Positions 44,305 to 53,078 of a DNA stretch of 64,000 bases are shown piece after piece. The translations under genes and the position numbers were made by a program. The DNA is taken from positions 416,123 to 480,122 of the forward strand of contig NZ_JARHTQ010000003.1 in the NCBI RefSeq assembly GCF_029223525.1, written 5' to 3'. This DNA comes from Streptantibioticus ferralitis. GTDB taxonomy: Bacteria > Actinomycetota > Actinomycetes > Streptomycetales > Streptomycetaceae. The notes under the pieces are model-generated. The model ran no database searches and was not told the DNA's origin. It saw only the letters and a list, made by a program, of their open reading frames with translations. Numbering within the stretch: position 1 is the stretch's first letter; each line of letters opens with the position of its first letter.

Positions 44305-46143
44305 ATGGAATTTCGCATTTTGGGACCGCTTGAGGTCTACGTCGGCAGTGAACGTTTTGACGTATCAGGCGCCAAGCGCCAAGCAGTTCTTGGGGCCCTC
44401 TTGCTGGCCAGTGCAGCGCCGGTCTCGATCGACCGGCTGATAGACACCGTATGGGGACCGGAAACCCCTGCGACCGCCGTCAAGCAGATACGCAACGCCA
44501 CATCCGATCTGCGCCGTCTCCACCCCCGGCTCGCCGAGAACCTGCGGCTGGCGGGTGATGGGTACCAACTGGCGCTGGACGGCTGCCGCGTGGATGCCGC
44601 CACGTTCCCCCGCCGTGTCGTCGAGGCCCGGAAGCTGCTGGCAGAAGGGCGTACCGAGCAGGCGCTCGGCGGACTGCGGTCCGCCCTGTCCCTCTGGCGC
44701 GGCCCCGTCCTCGGAGGTCTCGACAGGCCCGCGCTGCAGGCCCAGATCGCGGCGCTCAACGAACTGCGGTTGGTGACCATGGAGCAGCGCGTGGAATTGG
44801 AACTTGAGGTGGAAAACCACCAGTCGCTGCTCGGGGAACTTTCTGCCTGGGTGGCCGAGCATCCCCTTCGGGAACGGCTGGTGGCGCAGTTCATGCTCGC
44901 GCTGCACCGCTCCGGCGCGCAGGCCAGGGCGCTCACGGTTTTCGAACAGACCCGCAGGACCCTCAAGGAGGAACTCGGAGTCAGCCCCGGGGTGGAGATG
45001 CAGGAAGCCCACCGCTGCATTCTCCGGGGAGTTCAGCCGGCTTCCCGGAAGAAAAGCCTGCTGCTTGGGCGCAGCAATCTGCCGCCCCGCTCCCTGCATT
45101 TCACCGGCCGGGCCCGGGAGCAGCGGGTCATGGACGAGGCCGGCCGAATATCGCAGACGAAGAGTCGGCCCCTCAGGTCTGCCCCGGTGGTCATCGCGAT
45201 CGACGGAATGGCGGGAATCGGAAAGACCACTCTCGCCCTGCATGCCGCGCATCAATTGACGCCCTTCTATCCGGATGCTCAGTTGTTCGTCGATATGCAG
45301 GCCTTCGCCATGGCCGACCGCCCCCGAGACCCGGGCACCGCTCTGGGGATACTCCTTTCCGGGCTGGGCGTGCCACCCGAGCACATTCCCCGCCGTATGG
45401 ACGAAAGGGTCGCCGTGTGGCGTCGGCTGCTCGCCGACCGCCGGGCGTTGATCGTCCTCGACAACGTGACGGACACCAACCAGACGCTCCCCCTGCTGCC
45501 CACCGCGCCCGGTTGCCTCACCGTGGTGACCAGCCGCAACCGGCTCACGAGCCTCATGACGACCCGCCATCTGACCCTGCCGGAGATGTCCCATTCCGAG
45601 GGGCGGGCACTCTTCGGCAAGATCGTCGGGGACGAGCGTCCGCTGCGGGAGCCGGCGGCCGTGGAGTACATCGTCGACCTCTGCGGCGGCCTTCCTCTGG
45701 CGATCCGGCTCGCCGCGGCCAAACTCCGCCATCGCCCCTCCTGGTCCGCCTCACACCTGGCCTCCCGGCTCGGCGTAGGCTGGCAGTGGATGGCCACCCT
45801 GGAAGCGGAGGGGGGCGGTATCGCCGAGGTGTTCCGCCAGTCGTACGAGGGCCTCGACGCCGCCCAGCAGCGCATCTTCCGCCTGCTCGGACAGGTGCCC
45901 GCCGATCGGATTGAGGCCCGCAACATGGCGGCACTCGCTGGCCTTTCGGTGGTCCACACCGACCGGCTTCTCGAATCGCTGGTCGACGCCCATCTGTTGA
46001 GCGCCTCCGGGCCCGCGTGTTATGGCATTCACGGGTTGATCCATGCCTATGCCGCCCAACTCGCGGGCGCAACACACGAGACGCACGTGGAGCGCGCCGA
46101 GGTGTGCCTCGCAGCCGTTTCCGGGGTGGGAAGCGAAATATGA
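44305..46143 (+). CDS. SARP/AfsR-like regulator without TPR domain (second copy)
   Basis: This 612-residue protein is clearly paralogous to the one at 28453. The DNA-binding domain reads MEFRILGPLEVYVGSERFDV and SGAKRQAVLGALLLASAAPV, followed by the activation domain to about residue 240. The NB-ARC has IAIDGMAGIGKTTLALHAAH, LIVLDNVTDTNQTLPLLP and LPLAIRLAAAKLRHRPSWSA. It ends shortly after the winged helix (IHGLIHAYAAQLAGATHETH), so no TPR repeats. Two such regulators, one central and one at the right edge, may work as a cascade or bind related heptamer repeats. It is followed by IS1380 debris, so its C-terminus may have been trimmed. Confidence 0.92.
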   Translation: MEFRILGPLEVYVGSERFDVSGAKRQAVLGALLLASAAPVSIDRLIDTVWGPETPATAVKQIRNATSDLRRLHPRLAENLRLAGDGYQLALDGCRVDAATFPRRVVEARKLLAEGRTEQALGGLRSALSLWRGPVLGGLDRPALQAQIAALNELRLVTMEQRVELELEVENHQSLLGELSAWVAEHPLRERLVAQFMLALHRSGAQARALTVFEQTRRTLKEELGVSPGVEMQEAHRCILRGVQPASRKKSLLLGRSNLPPRSLHFTGRAREQRVMDEAGRISQTKSRPLRSAPVVIAIDGMAGIGKTTLALHAAHQLTPFYPDAQLFVDMQAFAMADRPRDPGTALGILLSGLGVPPEHIPRRMDERVAVWRRLLADRRALIVLDNVTDTNQTLPLLPTAPGCLTVVTSRNRLTSLMTTRHLTLPEMSHSEGRALFGKIVGDERPLREPAAVEYIVDLCGGLPLAIRLAAAKLRHRPSWSASHLASRLGVGWQWMATLEAEGGGIAEVFRQSYEGLDAAQQRIFRLLGQVPADRIEARNMAALAGLSVVHTDRLLESLVDAHLLSASGPACYGIHGLIHAYAAQLAGATHETHVERAEVCLAAVSGVGSEI

Positions 46144-46443
46144 CTTCGCCATGTTCCGGACTTCGACGGTGCCGTGTAACGCCGGCCACGTCAGTGGGAC
46201 AGCCCATCGGTATCAGGGATGACCTTCAGCCTCGATCTTGTATGAGGTCCGTCAGCTTGCTGACGAACCTTTTCCGCTCGTTCAGGGCGGAGATTTCTGG
46301 CGGGTGGGCAGGGCGGTGGCCCGACTGTCGTGTCGGGCGGGCGCCGGATTCCACGGCTCCGGGGCGGTGGATGCATGTCGGGATAGTGTGTTGTCGCTGG
46401 TCAGTCGGGTTTCGGTAGGAGATGCAGTCGCTCCAATGCGCCG

Positions 46444-47735
46444 GTGATCACGGCTGCCCAAGGCCATTGACAGGCCGGGCGAAGGATGCGGCGATGGCCG
46501 CTTGTCCGGAGTTGGCGGCGGCGGAGAAGAGCCGTAGCCGCAGGCGCTTGGGTTCCCAGCGGCGGGCTGGTCCGGTCAGGGCGAGCATCGGCATCCAGGC
46601 CGGCAGGTCGCGCGATCTGGACGATCTCCAGCCAGAGCTGGTTCTGCGCGGCTTGGTGGAGGGGCAAGTCGCGCAGGCCGGTGTCGCGGGCGGCGCGGAT
46701 GCGCTCCTCGGCGCATGCGCGCTGGCGGCGCCGTATCCGTGATCGGACCGCCCGCGGTGTTGGTGGCGAAGCAGGTGATGCGTATCCCATCGGTATCGGT
46801 GATCCGCAACTGGGCGCTGGGGTGGGGCCGTTCCTTGCGGACGATCAGCCGCATCCCTGTCGGCCAGTCCGTCAGGGCGGTCTCCGGTGAGTTCGGCGAC
46901 CCAGGCGCCGTCGCGGCTCTCGTCCCACTCGACCGCAGGGGCCCGGCCGGGGCGGGGACCTTCAGCACGGCCTGGTGGATCTGTTCGGGGATGACCATGC
47001 CGACTGAGTAAGGCAGCCATCTGCCGTGGCGGGGTGCGCCAGTTGAGGAACTCATGGGTTCCGCTGCCGGAGTCGGTGCGGATCAGGGTCCGGCGTCCAC
47101 GCCGGTACTTTTCGGCAGCTGGACCAGTACCAGGTGGGCGGGTTCGATGTGGTCGGCAGCGGTGTTGCTGCCCGCGTTGCCGGGCCGCAGCATGCCGGCG
47201 ACCGGACTCCCCAGTGCCCTCGCGGCTGTGGTCGACGAACGCGAACAGCGGGTGGTGGCCGAACGTCTTCTTCCAGGTCGCGGTGGTCTGCTCCTTCTCC
47301 GAATGGGCCAGGACCAGCACCTCGTCAATGTCCACCACCGGCTCGCCGCCGGCATCGGGGGCCGCTTGCCGGGCCAACCGCCAGACCCGCTGGCTCGGGC
47401 ACGCCGGATCGCCGTGAGCGCACGCGGCCCGGGTCCCAGCGAGGGTGTCGATGAGGTGCGAGACAGTCGGATCGGAGGTCACCGGACCAACACAGCGGGC
47501 TCGGCCCGCAGCAAGGACACATCGGCCAGGCAGTCCTCATCCAGGGCCACGGCCACCGCGACATCCAGCAGGATCTTGCCCGGATCGTGCACGGCCTGCT
47601 GCTGGCGCCGCGGCAGCAAAGCTGTCGATATCGCCTCACCCAGTCCAGCCCGGCGGGCTGTCTCCATCCGCAGTAACTCGCCAGCCTGCGAGAGCACCGC
47701 GGGGCCACCGCCCGCACAACGGACACACGGGTATG
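46444..47735 (-). pseudogene. IS1380-type transposase, multiple frameshifts
   Basis: Minus-strand fragments in different frames line up with one IS1380 transposase: SQAGELLRMETARRAGLGEA, AVHDPGKILLDVAVAVALDE, ASDPTVSHLIDTLAG-like SDPTVSHLIDTLAG, LAHSEKEQTTATWKKTFGHH, HPLFAFVDHSREGTGE and RRGRRTLIRTDSGSGTHEFL. Each join is a frameshift, and the C-terminal third is also scrambled. The 300 bp before it (46144-46443) show no gene. The element marks the right border of the biosynthetic cluster. Confidence 0.85.
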
Positions 47736-48163
47736 ACTAGATGCGCATACTCACCTGGAAAGTGCCTCCCAAGGCGCGGGAACAAGGGCCTAGAAATCCC
47801 TCTTTCTCGCTGGTCAGAGGCGTTTTCGGATACCGGTCCACCTGGTGGACAACCCCTTCGTGAAAGCACGAGGTTTGACGCGCACCGCGCGTATTTCCCG
47901 CGGAGGCGATCCCACTGCGGTACAAGCTGGCGGGATCGCCCTAAGAGTCCCTCACCTGCGGACCGGGGACAGACACGGCGTACGCGCGAGCCGATGCAGG
48001 CTGCTCCGCCGAGCCGATGGCGCGATGAGGATCGCCCGAGGACAGGCCGAGGACGGCAGCGGCCACGATCGTGTTCGTGGTCCTGAGCAACAGGGCCGGT
48101 TCCGTCCGCTCGGTGCCGCAAGCTGCCGGGTGTGCCTTCCGGGGCAGGAACGAGAGGAAGCAT
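47736..48163. other. Upstream region of the candidate RiPP locus
   Basis: No supported coding frame. It ends in GAGAGGAAG, a good ribosome site for GTG 48164, and should hold the promoter of the following gene set. Confidence 0.45.
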
Positions 48164-48478
48164 GTGAGTGCACAGCATCTGACCGAGACGGACACCGGCC
48201 GGCCGGCGGTCCTCCCCTTGGTGCCCGGTGTCGTGGACGGCTTCATCACCGCGGTGACCGACACGGACGACAGCGTCTCCCTGCAGATCAGGATCAAGAT
48301 CCCGGGCGTGGGCCCCGAGGGCTGCGACCGGATCGAGGTGATTCTCGACGCGGAGTACAAGGAGGCCCTCGCCCGCGTCCTGCTGTCCTCGAACGGACCG
48401 GCCGGCATCGTCGTCCACCACGTGGCGCTCATCCGGTGTTCGGTCGGCGTCGGTGCGCGGATACGCCCGGACGACTGA
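48164..48478 (+). CDS. Hypothetical protein at the head of the RiPP-like locus
   Basis: This 104-residue protein begins MSAQHLTETDTGRPAVLPLV at GTG 48164, nine bases after GAGAGGAAG. An alternating hydrophobic pattern follows (VVDGFITAVTDTDDSVSLQI, RIEVILDAEYKEALARVLLS, AGIVVHHVALIRC), suggesting a small beta-rich fold. There is no signal peptide, metal motif or helix-turn-helix. I do not recognise the family. Only 61 bp separate it from the nitroreductase remnant, so it probably belongs to that operon; a role as accessory or recognition protein is unproven. Confidence 0.65.
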   Translation: MSAQHLTETDTGRPAVLPLVPGVVDGFITAVTDTDDSVSLQIRIKIPGVGPEGCDRIEVILDAEYKEALARVLLSSNGPAGIVVHHVALIRCSVGVGARIRPDD

Positions 48479-48539
48479 GACCACCGCCCTCCGCAGGCGC
48501 CGACCCGGGCCATGTCGCTCTCTCACGGAAGGGCTTGAG

Positions 48540-49119
48540 ATGGAGACCCTCGAGACCGTGCTGACCAGGCGCAGCGTCAGCCGTCTCACCGAGCCTGCCC
48601 CTGACGACAGGGAACTGCTCACCCTCGTGGAAGCCGCGATGACCTGGCCGGACCACGGCTGGATGCTGCCGTGGCGCCTGCTCACCCCGCGTGGCGAGGA
48701 ACGCGCCGAGTGTGGCAAGCGCTTGGCCGTGTGCTTTGGGAGACGACCCGTACGCCCGGGAGCGGGCCGCTGCCAAGCCGATGAGTGCGTTCCTGCTCAT
48801 CGCCATCGTCTTCGCCCCGGCCGCCCGTACCGCGACTCCGCGCTGGGAGCAGCCGGCGTCCACGGCGGCCGCGATCCATACCCTGTCCCTGCTGCTGCAC
48901 GACCGGGGCTATGCCTCCATCTGGCGCACCGGCCCCGCCACCCGGGACCGCGGAGTGCACGCACTTCGCCGGCTGTGTTACGACGAACCGCTGCTGGGTT
49001 GGCCGTACACGGGCATGGCCGTGGGGGTCCCGCCGCGGCGGCTGCCGGGCCCGAGGGCTCGGGTCCGCACGCTCACGCAGGTGGAGGCCCCTTACGCGAA
49101 GGTGGAGGCCTGTTGCTGA
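48540..49119 (+). pseudogene. YdjA-like nitroreductase with a frameshift
   Basis: Two frames join to a nitroreductase. The first, from ATG 48540, reads METLETVLTRRSVSRLTEPA and WPDHGWMLPWRLLTPRGEER. The second, from about 48735 in the +1 frame, reads LGDDPYARERAAAKPMSAFL, LIAIVFAPAARTATPRWEQP, LLLHDRGYASIWRTGPATR and LGWPYTGMAVG. The slip lies in cgtgtgctttgggag, where relatives continue without a break. The FMN-binding Arg-Arg-Ser start and WRTG motif are intact, so a sequencing or assembly error is a real alternative. If functional, it could reduce or oxidise the peptide made by the genes downstream. Confidence 0.72.
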
Positions 49120-49383
49120 CCAACACCTGTTCGGTTCCCCTCCGGCCCGTGCGGCCGTCGGCGAATCCCGGTCCCCGTCGGCCCCACCGATCCTCGCGCC
49201 CGAACGCCCTGACGGCGTCGCCCAGTTGAGCTTGGTGTGTGCGTCTCGGCAAGCCGAGCGGAGAGCACCACATCGAGTTCGTGCCCGGCCCGACGGCGCT
49301 GAGGGCCACCGGCCCTGCGCCGCGTCGTTCGCCGGCCCGGTCACGAGCACCCATCCCCGACGACACGAGAGGAGGAGTCAGCC

Positions 49384-49446
49384 ATGAAGGTCACGCGCGT
49401 ATACGAGGAAGGCCTCGTCAAGGAGTGGCACGGCAACGTCATCTGA
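49384..49446 (+). CDS. Candidate RiPP precursor peptide of 20 residues
   Basis: ATG 49384 is preceded by a strong GAGGAGGAG ribosome site eight bases away and opens a 20-codon frame. The peptide starts MKVTRVYEEG and ends KEWHGNVI, followed by TGA. It is followed at once by a strong hairpin and then by an MccB/ThiF-like enzyme gene, the order seen in microcin C and pantocin-type loci (tiny precursor, attenuating hairpin, ThiF-like enzyme, exporter). Adjacent Glu-Glu at residues 8-9 recalls the Glu-Glu-Asn core of pantocin A. An Asn near the C-terminus (NVI) recalls microcin C, but is not terminal. The gene is inferred from signals and position, not homology. Confidence 0.6.
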   Translation: MKVTRVYEEGLVKEWHGNVI

Positions 49447-49467
49447 CGCCGGCCACGCTCACGCAGG

Positions 49468-49500
49468 CCGTGGCGGGGGGCACGCGTCCCCCCGCCACGG
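49468..49500 (+). terminator. Hairpin between precursor and ThiF-like gene, probable attenuator
   Basis: CCGTGGCGGGGGG pairs perfectly with CCCCCCGCCACGG around the 7-base loop CACGCGT. It stands 22 bp after the peptide stop and 34 bp before the ThiF-like start. Such partial terminators keep precursor transcripts in excess over modifying enzymes. Confidence 0.75.
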
Positions 49501-49533
49501 CACCACCCTGCCTCCAAGGACAGGAGACGCACG

Positions 49534-50571
49534 ATGCTGCAACCAAGGATCAAGGAGTTTCTCCGGATCCACCAAGTGGAGGGAGAACCGCACCTCTACA
49601 TCGGGATCGGTCCCGAGAAGGTGCAAATCTCAGATCCCACCGAGGAGATGATCTCCTTCACGCTCGCCCTCGACGGCTCGCTCACCTGCGGCGAGCTCCG
49701 CGCACGCTTCCCGGAGGCGGACGACTGGCTGGCGGCCCTCGACGCCCAAGGCGTTCTGGATGACGCGGCAGCCACGCCGACTCTCGACCCCGACGACCTC
49801 CGCCGCTGGAGCAGGCAGATCAACCACCTCCGGCTCTACGACCGTGAGGGCTGGGACGGTTACGAGGGCATGCGCCGACTGCGCGAGGCCCGCGTCGTGG
49901 TGATCGGGACCGGGGCGGGCGGAACGACCCTGTTGCGGCTGCTGAACGCGGCCGGGATCGGCACCCTGGAGGCGGTCGACTTCGACACTTTCGCCGAGGA
50001 GAACCTTCCGACGCACCCGACCTTCGACGAGCACGACGTCGGCGTCCCGAAACTGGAGGCGCTGCAGCACCACCTTGCCCTGCAGAACTCGCGCTCACGG
50101 TTCATCCCCCACCACACGCGCATCGAGTCCGCAGAGGACATCGTCAAGCTCGTCGACGGCGCGGACTTCTTCTTCAACGCTTACGACCGCCCACGCAACC
50201 AGGCGATCCGCTGGTCGAACGAGGCGAGCCTGCGGACGGGGGTGCCCTTCGGGCAGATCGGCATCACTGACAAGGGCGCCCGGGTGGGCCCCACCATGCT
50301 CCCCGGGCGTACACCGTGCATGGAGTGCGTCGGCATCCGCAATCTGAACATCCTGCGCCCAGAGAAGTCGGGCAGCCTCACCGGAACCCTGGTGGCCATG
50401 GTGGCGGGCATCGCCGTCAACGAGGTGATCGGCCTGGTGTCGGGAGCCAAGTCGACCTCCCGCACCGCAGGCAGGAGTCTGTACGTGAACACCGAGACGC
50501 TCACCTTTGACTTCACCGAGTTCTCCTTCCGTGCCGACTGCCCGTGCCAGAAGGGCCGGCCGCCACGGTGA
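49534..50571 (+). CDS. MccB/ThiF-like peptide-adenylating enzyme
   Basis: The product has 345 residues. The first 100 or so (MLQPRIKEFLRIHQVEGEPH, ELRARFPEADDWLAALDAQG) look like the winged-helix peptide clamp that precedes the E1-like domain in MccB. Then RWSRQINHLRLYDREGWDGY, the nucleotide loop VVVIGTGAGGTTLLRLL, the acidic strand LEAVDFDTFAEENL and the Lys in HDVGVPKLEAL follow. Zinc cysteines lie in TPCMECVG and DCPCQKG. E1-like enzymes usually have NLxRQ after the Asp; here it is NLPTHP, without the Arg. It likely adenylates the precursor C-terminus or side-chain carboxylates. The stop overlaps the exporter start (GTGA). Confidence 0.85.
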   Translation: MLQPRIKEFLRIHQVEGEPHLYIGIGPEKVQISDPTEEMISFTLALDGSLTCGELRARFPEADDWLAALDAQGVLDDAAATPTLDPDDLRRWSRQINHLRLYDREGWDGYEGMRRLREARVVVIGTGAGGTTLLRLLNAAGIGTLEAVDFDTFAEENLPTHPTFDEHDVGVPKLEALQHHLALQNSRSRFIPHHTRIESAEDIVKLVDGADFFFNAYDRPRNQAIRWSNEASLRTGVPFGQIGITDKGARVGPTMLPGRTPCMECVGIRNLNILRPEKSGSLTGTLVAMVAGIAVNEVIGLVSGAKSTSRTAGRSLYVNTETLTFDFTEFSFRADCPCQKGRPPR

Positions 50572-51884
50572 CGACGGCTGGACGCTCCTCGGAGCCGATC
50601 CCGGGCGAGGCGGACCGCACCGGGATCGCCTCGCTCGCCCGGTCCTGGCTGCCCACAGCCCTCGGCTCGTCCATGCTCGCCTGGGAGATCCCGCTGGTCG
50701 TGGCGATCGTCGGACGCATGCCCGGCGGCGCATCGGCGATGGCGGCGCTGGGCGCCGGGCTGTCGGTGCTGTTCGTGGTCAACTCCCCGGCCCTCGCGCT
50801 GGCCCCGGTGGTTGTCACCGAGTTGAGCAACCACGGTTCACGCGTCCTGCTACGGCGGGCCCTGGCAACGGGAGGGCTCGGCTGCGCCCTCCTAGTGGCG
50901 CTCGCGCTGCTGCCCGGCCTGTCGGCCGGATTCCCAACGCTCCTGGGCCTTCCGGCGGAGCTGCGGGCGGACTTCCGGACCTGCCTGCTGTCGTTCGCCT
51001 CCGCACCGCTCGCCGTGGCGGTGCGCCGCTTCCTCCACGGCCGCCTGATCGACAGCGACACCACACGACCCATCGCGGTGGCCACCGTCGCCCGCATCGG
51101 CGCCACCGTGATCGCGGGCCTCGGCCTGTGGCAGGCGGGCGTACCGGCCGGGGCGACCGGCGGGCTTGCTCTGTCCGTGGGAGCCTGGGCCGAGAGCGCC
51201 TGCCTGGCTCTGTTCGCCCGGCGGCTGGAACCGGTGCCGGCACCGGACGTACCGGGGGGAAGGATTCTCCCGCAGCACGCCCGGATCACCTCCAGCGTGC
51301 TGCTCAACATGAGCCCCGCACTGGTGACCACCATCGTGATCGCCCGGTCCGAGCAGGCTGGCGACTCCCTGGTCGTCTGGCCTGCGTTGTACGGGCTGGT
51401 GTCCCTGGGCACGGTGCCGCTGTCCGACCTTGACTCGGTCGGCGCCGCGTTCCTGAAACGGGCAGGCGCGCCGTGCCTGCTCATGCGGTTCACCGTCCTG
51501 CTCGCCGGCGTTCTGCTCGCGGTGTCCCTGCTGGTCGTCCTGACGCCACTGGCGCACCTGTACATCGCCGGGTTCAGCAACGTCCCGTCCGGCCCTGCGA
51601 ACCTCGGACTGCGCTGGATGGCCGTACTCGTGGCCGCCCCGCCGCTGTGGGCTCTCCGCGGCCGACTACGCGCCGTGGCGATCGCCGGGGGGACCAGCCG
51701 GGCGCTGCCCCGGGCGGCGGCCGTACATCTCGCGGCCTTCCTCATGTTCGGCCTGCTGCTGCCGTTGAGTTCCCTGCCCGGGGTGGCCGACGCGGAACTG
51801 GCGCTGGTCGGCGCCCTGACCACCGAGACCCTGAGCCTGTGGGCGATGATCGGCAGGACGGCGCGTGCCCCGCTGCCGGTCTGA
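50568..51884 (+). CDS. Polytopic membrane exporter of the RiPP-like locus
   Basis: This 438-residue protein from GTG 50568 has about 12 hydrophobic helices: SSMLAWEIPLVVAIVGRMPG near the start, GAGLSVLFVVNSPALALAPV, LGCALLVALALLPGLSAGFP, RFTVLLAGVLLAVSLLVVLT and MFGLLLPLSSLPGVADAELA. The pattern suits MATE/polysaccharide-flippase-like transporters, but no diagnostic motif is clear. The 4-bp overlap with the ThiF-like gene shows tight coupling, so it probably exports the modified peptide and gives self-protection, the place MccC or PaaC holds in related loci. Confidence 0.82.
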   Translation: MTTAGRSSEPIPGEADRTGIASLARSWLPTALGSSMLAWEIPLVVAIVGRMPGGASAMAALGAGLSVLFVVNSPALALAPVVVTELSNHGSRVLLRRALATGGLGCALLVALALLPGLSAGFPTLLGLPAELRADFRTCLLSFASAPLAVAVRRFLHGRLIDSDTTRPIAVATVARIGATVIAGLGLWQAGVPAGATGGLALSVGAWAESACLALFARRLEPVPAPDVPGGRILPQHARITSSVLLNMSPALVTTIVIARSEQAGDSLVVWPALYGLVSLGTVPLSDLDSVGAAFLKRAGAPCLLMRFTVLLAGVLLAVSLLVVLTPLAHLYIAGFSNVPSGPANLGLRWMAVLVAAPPLWALRGRLRAVAIAGGTSRALPRAAAVHLAAFLMFGLLLPLSSLPGVADAELALVGALTTETLSLWAMIGRTARAPLPV

Positions 51885-52457
51885 CCCGGACGCGAGGCTC
51901 GCCCAGACAGCAGTGGTGGGACGAAGCTCCAGAACGAGCCAGATCCGCCCTGTTGCAGCAAGCCGCAGGATCGTCGCCGCCGTCCCCGAGATGACGGAGT
52001 TCTTCTCCAAGCGAGACCAACGGCACGGCGGGATGGACGGTCGCACAGCTCCCTACGCGGAGCATCCGCGACGACGTCGCGAGGTACGTCGGTGGCGTCT
52101 TCACCAGCGACGGGACGTGCAGCCATCTGTTTGCCGCCGCCTACGAAGCCGTCCATATGGCAAGTCGGATGAGCTTCGACGCCTCGGAACACGAAGGGTG
52201 CCCCGCTATTTCACACTGGGCCTGAAGCACGCTGCGGAGCCCGCCCGGATTGCCGCGACGCGTTGCACCAAGGAGGACATTGAGTCGCCGGAGGACGAGG
52301 TCAACGCGACGCTCGGGTAACTCGACATAGCGATGCATAGGCTGCGCGCCGCGCTGGGGGAAAGACCGCTAGCGAGGGCTGAACCTCCTCTGCCGAACGG
52401 CGCGGATCGGCGCGGATGCATCGATCGGCCCCCACGGCCCGCCGGCTTCGTGGACGG
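51885..52457. other. Gap without a supported gene
   Basis: Frames here are of the shadow type, with no ribosome site, motif or coherent composition. It is the convergent end region between the exporter (+) and the second Lrp gene (-). I see nothing in it that I can name. Confidence 0.5.
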
Positions 52458-52904
52458 CTAACTGCCAATCCAGGGCGTCGGCTTGCGGCGGGAGGGTGTG
52501 GATTCCAGAATCTCCACTGGCTGTCGGCGTAGATGCTCATAGACCAGCGAGGCGTGGACGTCAGCCACGGACGGGTACTGGGCGATTCGGTCGAGGACGA
52601 AGTCCTCAAGGCGCTGCGGATCCTGCACGGCGACGAGCACTTGGAAGTCGCTGGTGACCGTCACTACGAAGACGTCCAGCACCTCGGGCAGCGGAAGCCC
52701 GAAGTGACGGAACGATTCAACCGCCTCCAGGTCGACCTCGGCGGCGTATCCCGCGATCCCCCTTGACTGTTGGAGGCTGCGCACCCGTTCGAGACAGGTC
52801 GAGTCGGCGATTCTGAGGGTGCGGGCGAGCTCACGATTGGAACGGCGCGCGTTCTTCTGCAGCTCTAGCAGTAAGCGCCGGTTGGTCTCGTCTAAATTCG
52901 GCAT
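52458..52904 (-). CDS. Lrp/AsnC family regulator with shortened ligand domain
   Basis: This 148-residue paralogue of the regulator at 25671 starts at ATG 52904 (MPNLDETNRRLLLELQKNAR), with helix-turn-helix SNRELARTLRIADSTCLERV. The ligand domain keeps EVLDVFVVTVTSDFQVLVAV and VHASLVYEHLRRQPVEILES. Between YAAEVDLEA and VESFRHFG about 20 residues are missing; they correspond to LGRGLKAMIAVRIQPKSRHA in the other copy, the first strand and part of the first helix of the RAM domain. It may be unable to bind an amino acid or to oligomerise normally. It is divergent from the universal stress protein gene. Confidence 0.82.
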   Translation of the reverse strand: MPNLDETNRRLLLELQKNARRSNRELARTLRIADSTCLERVRSLQQSRGIAGYAAEVDLEAVESFRHFGLPLPEVLDVFVVTVTSDFQVLVAVQDPQRLEDFVLDRIAQYPSVADVHASLVYEHLRRQPVEILESTPSRRKPTPWIGS

Positions 52905-53078
52905 ACCCGTCATCTTGCCGTCAGAATTTCGGCTCATCTGGAGGTCTTCGGAAGTTGTCGCCAAGCTGGGAGTCAGGTCCGGCAACGGGACAGACCACCC
53001 CGCTTGAGTGACGTATCCGTGCTCTGTCGCCGTGCACGGGACCGGCAGTTTCACAGGATGCGCAGGCAAGGAGAGGGT

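Larger units (their letters stand above)
22103..46143. other. Biosynthetic gene cluster for a proposed chlorinated amino acid (leucine-like) metabolite
   Basis: This stretch groups genes that make sense together. One set is a carrier-bound aminoacyl tailoring system: SyrB2-like enzyme, PCP, Cys hydrolase, thioesterase and lone A domain. A second is a free amino acid halogenation system (BesD-like, BesC-like). The rest are an argininosuccinate-synthase-like enzyme, LeuA, LeuC, LeuD-LeuB, a LeuRS-like editing protein, an aminotransferase, an EamA exporter, a Kef-type antiporter, Lrp, and two SARPs, one central and one at the right edge. Strong hairpins separate the operons. Borders are inferred: cupin/intergenic to the left, an IS1380 wreck to the right. 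The product itself cannot be read from sequence. Confidence 0.75.

Noticed and set aside
51865..52320. 151-codon plus-strand frame after the exporter
   Set aside because: It starts inside the exporter end, is Arg/Pro-rich, and shows no motif or ribosome site.
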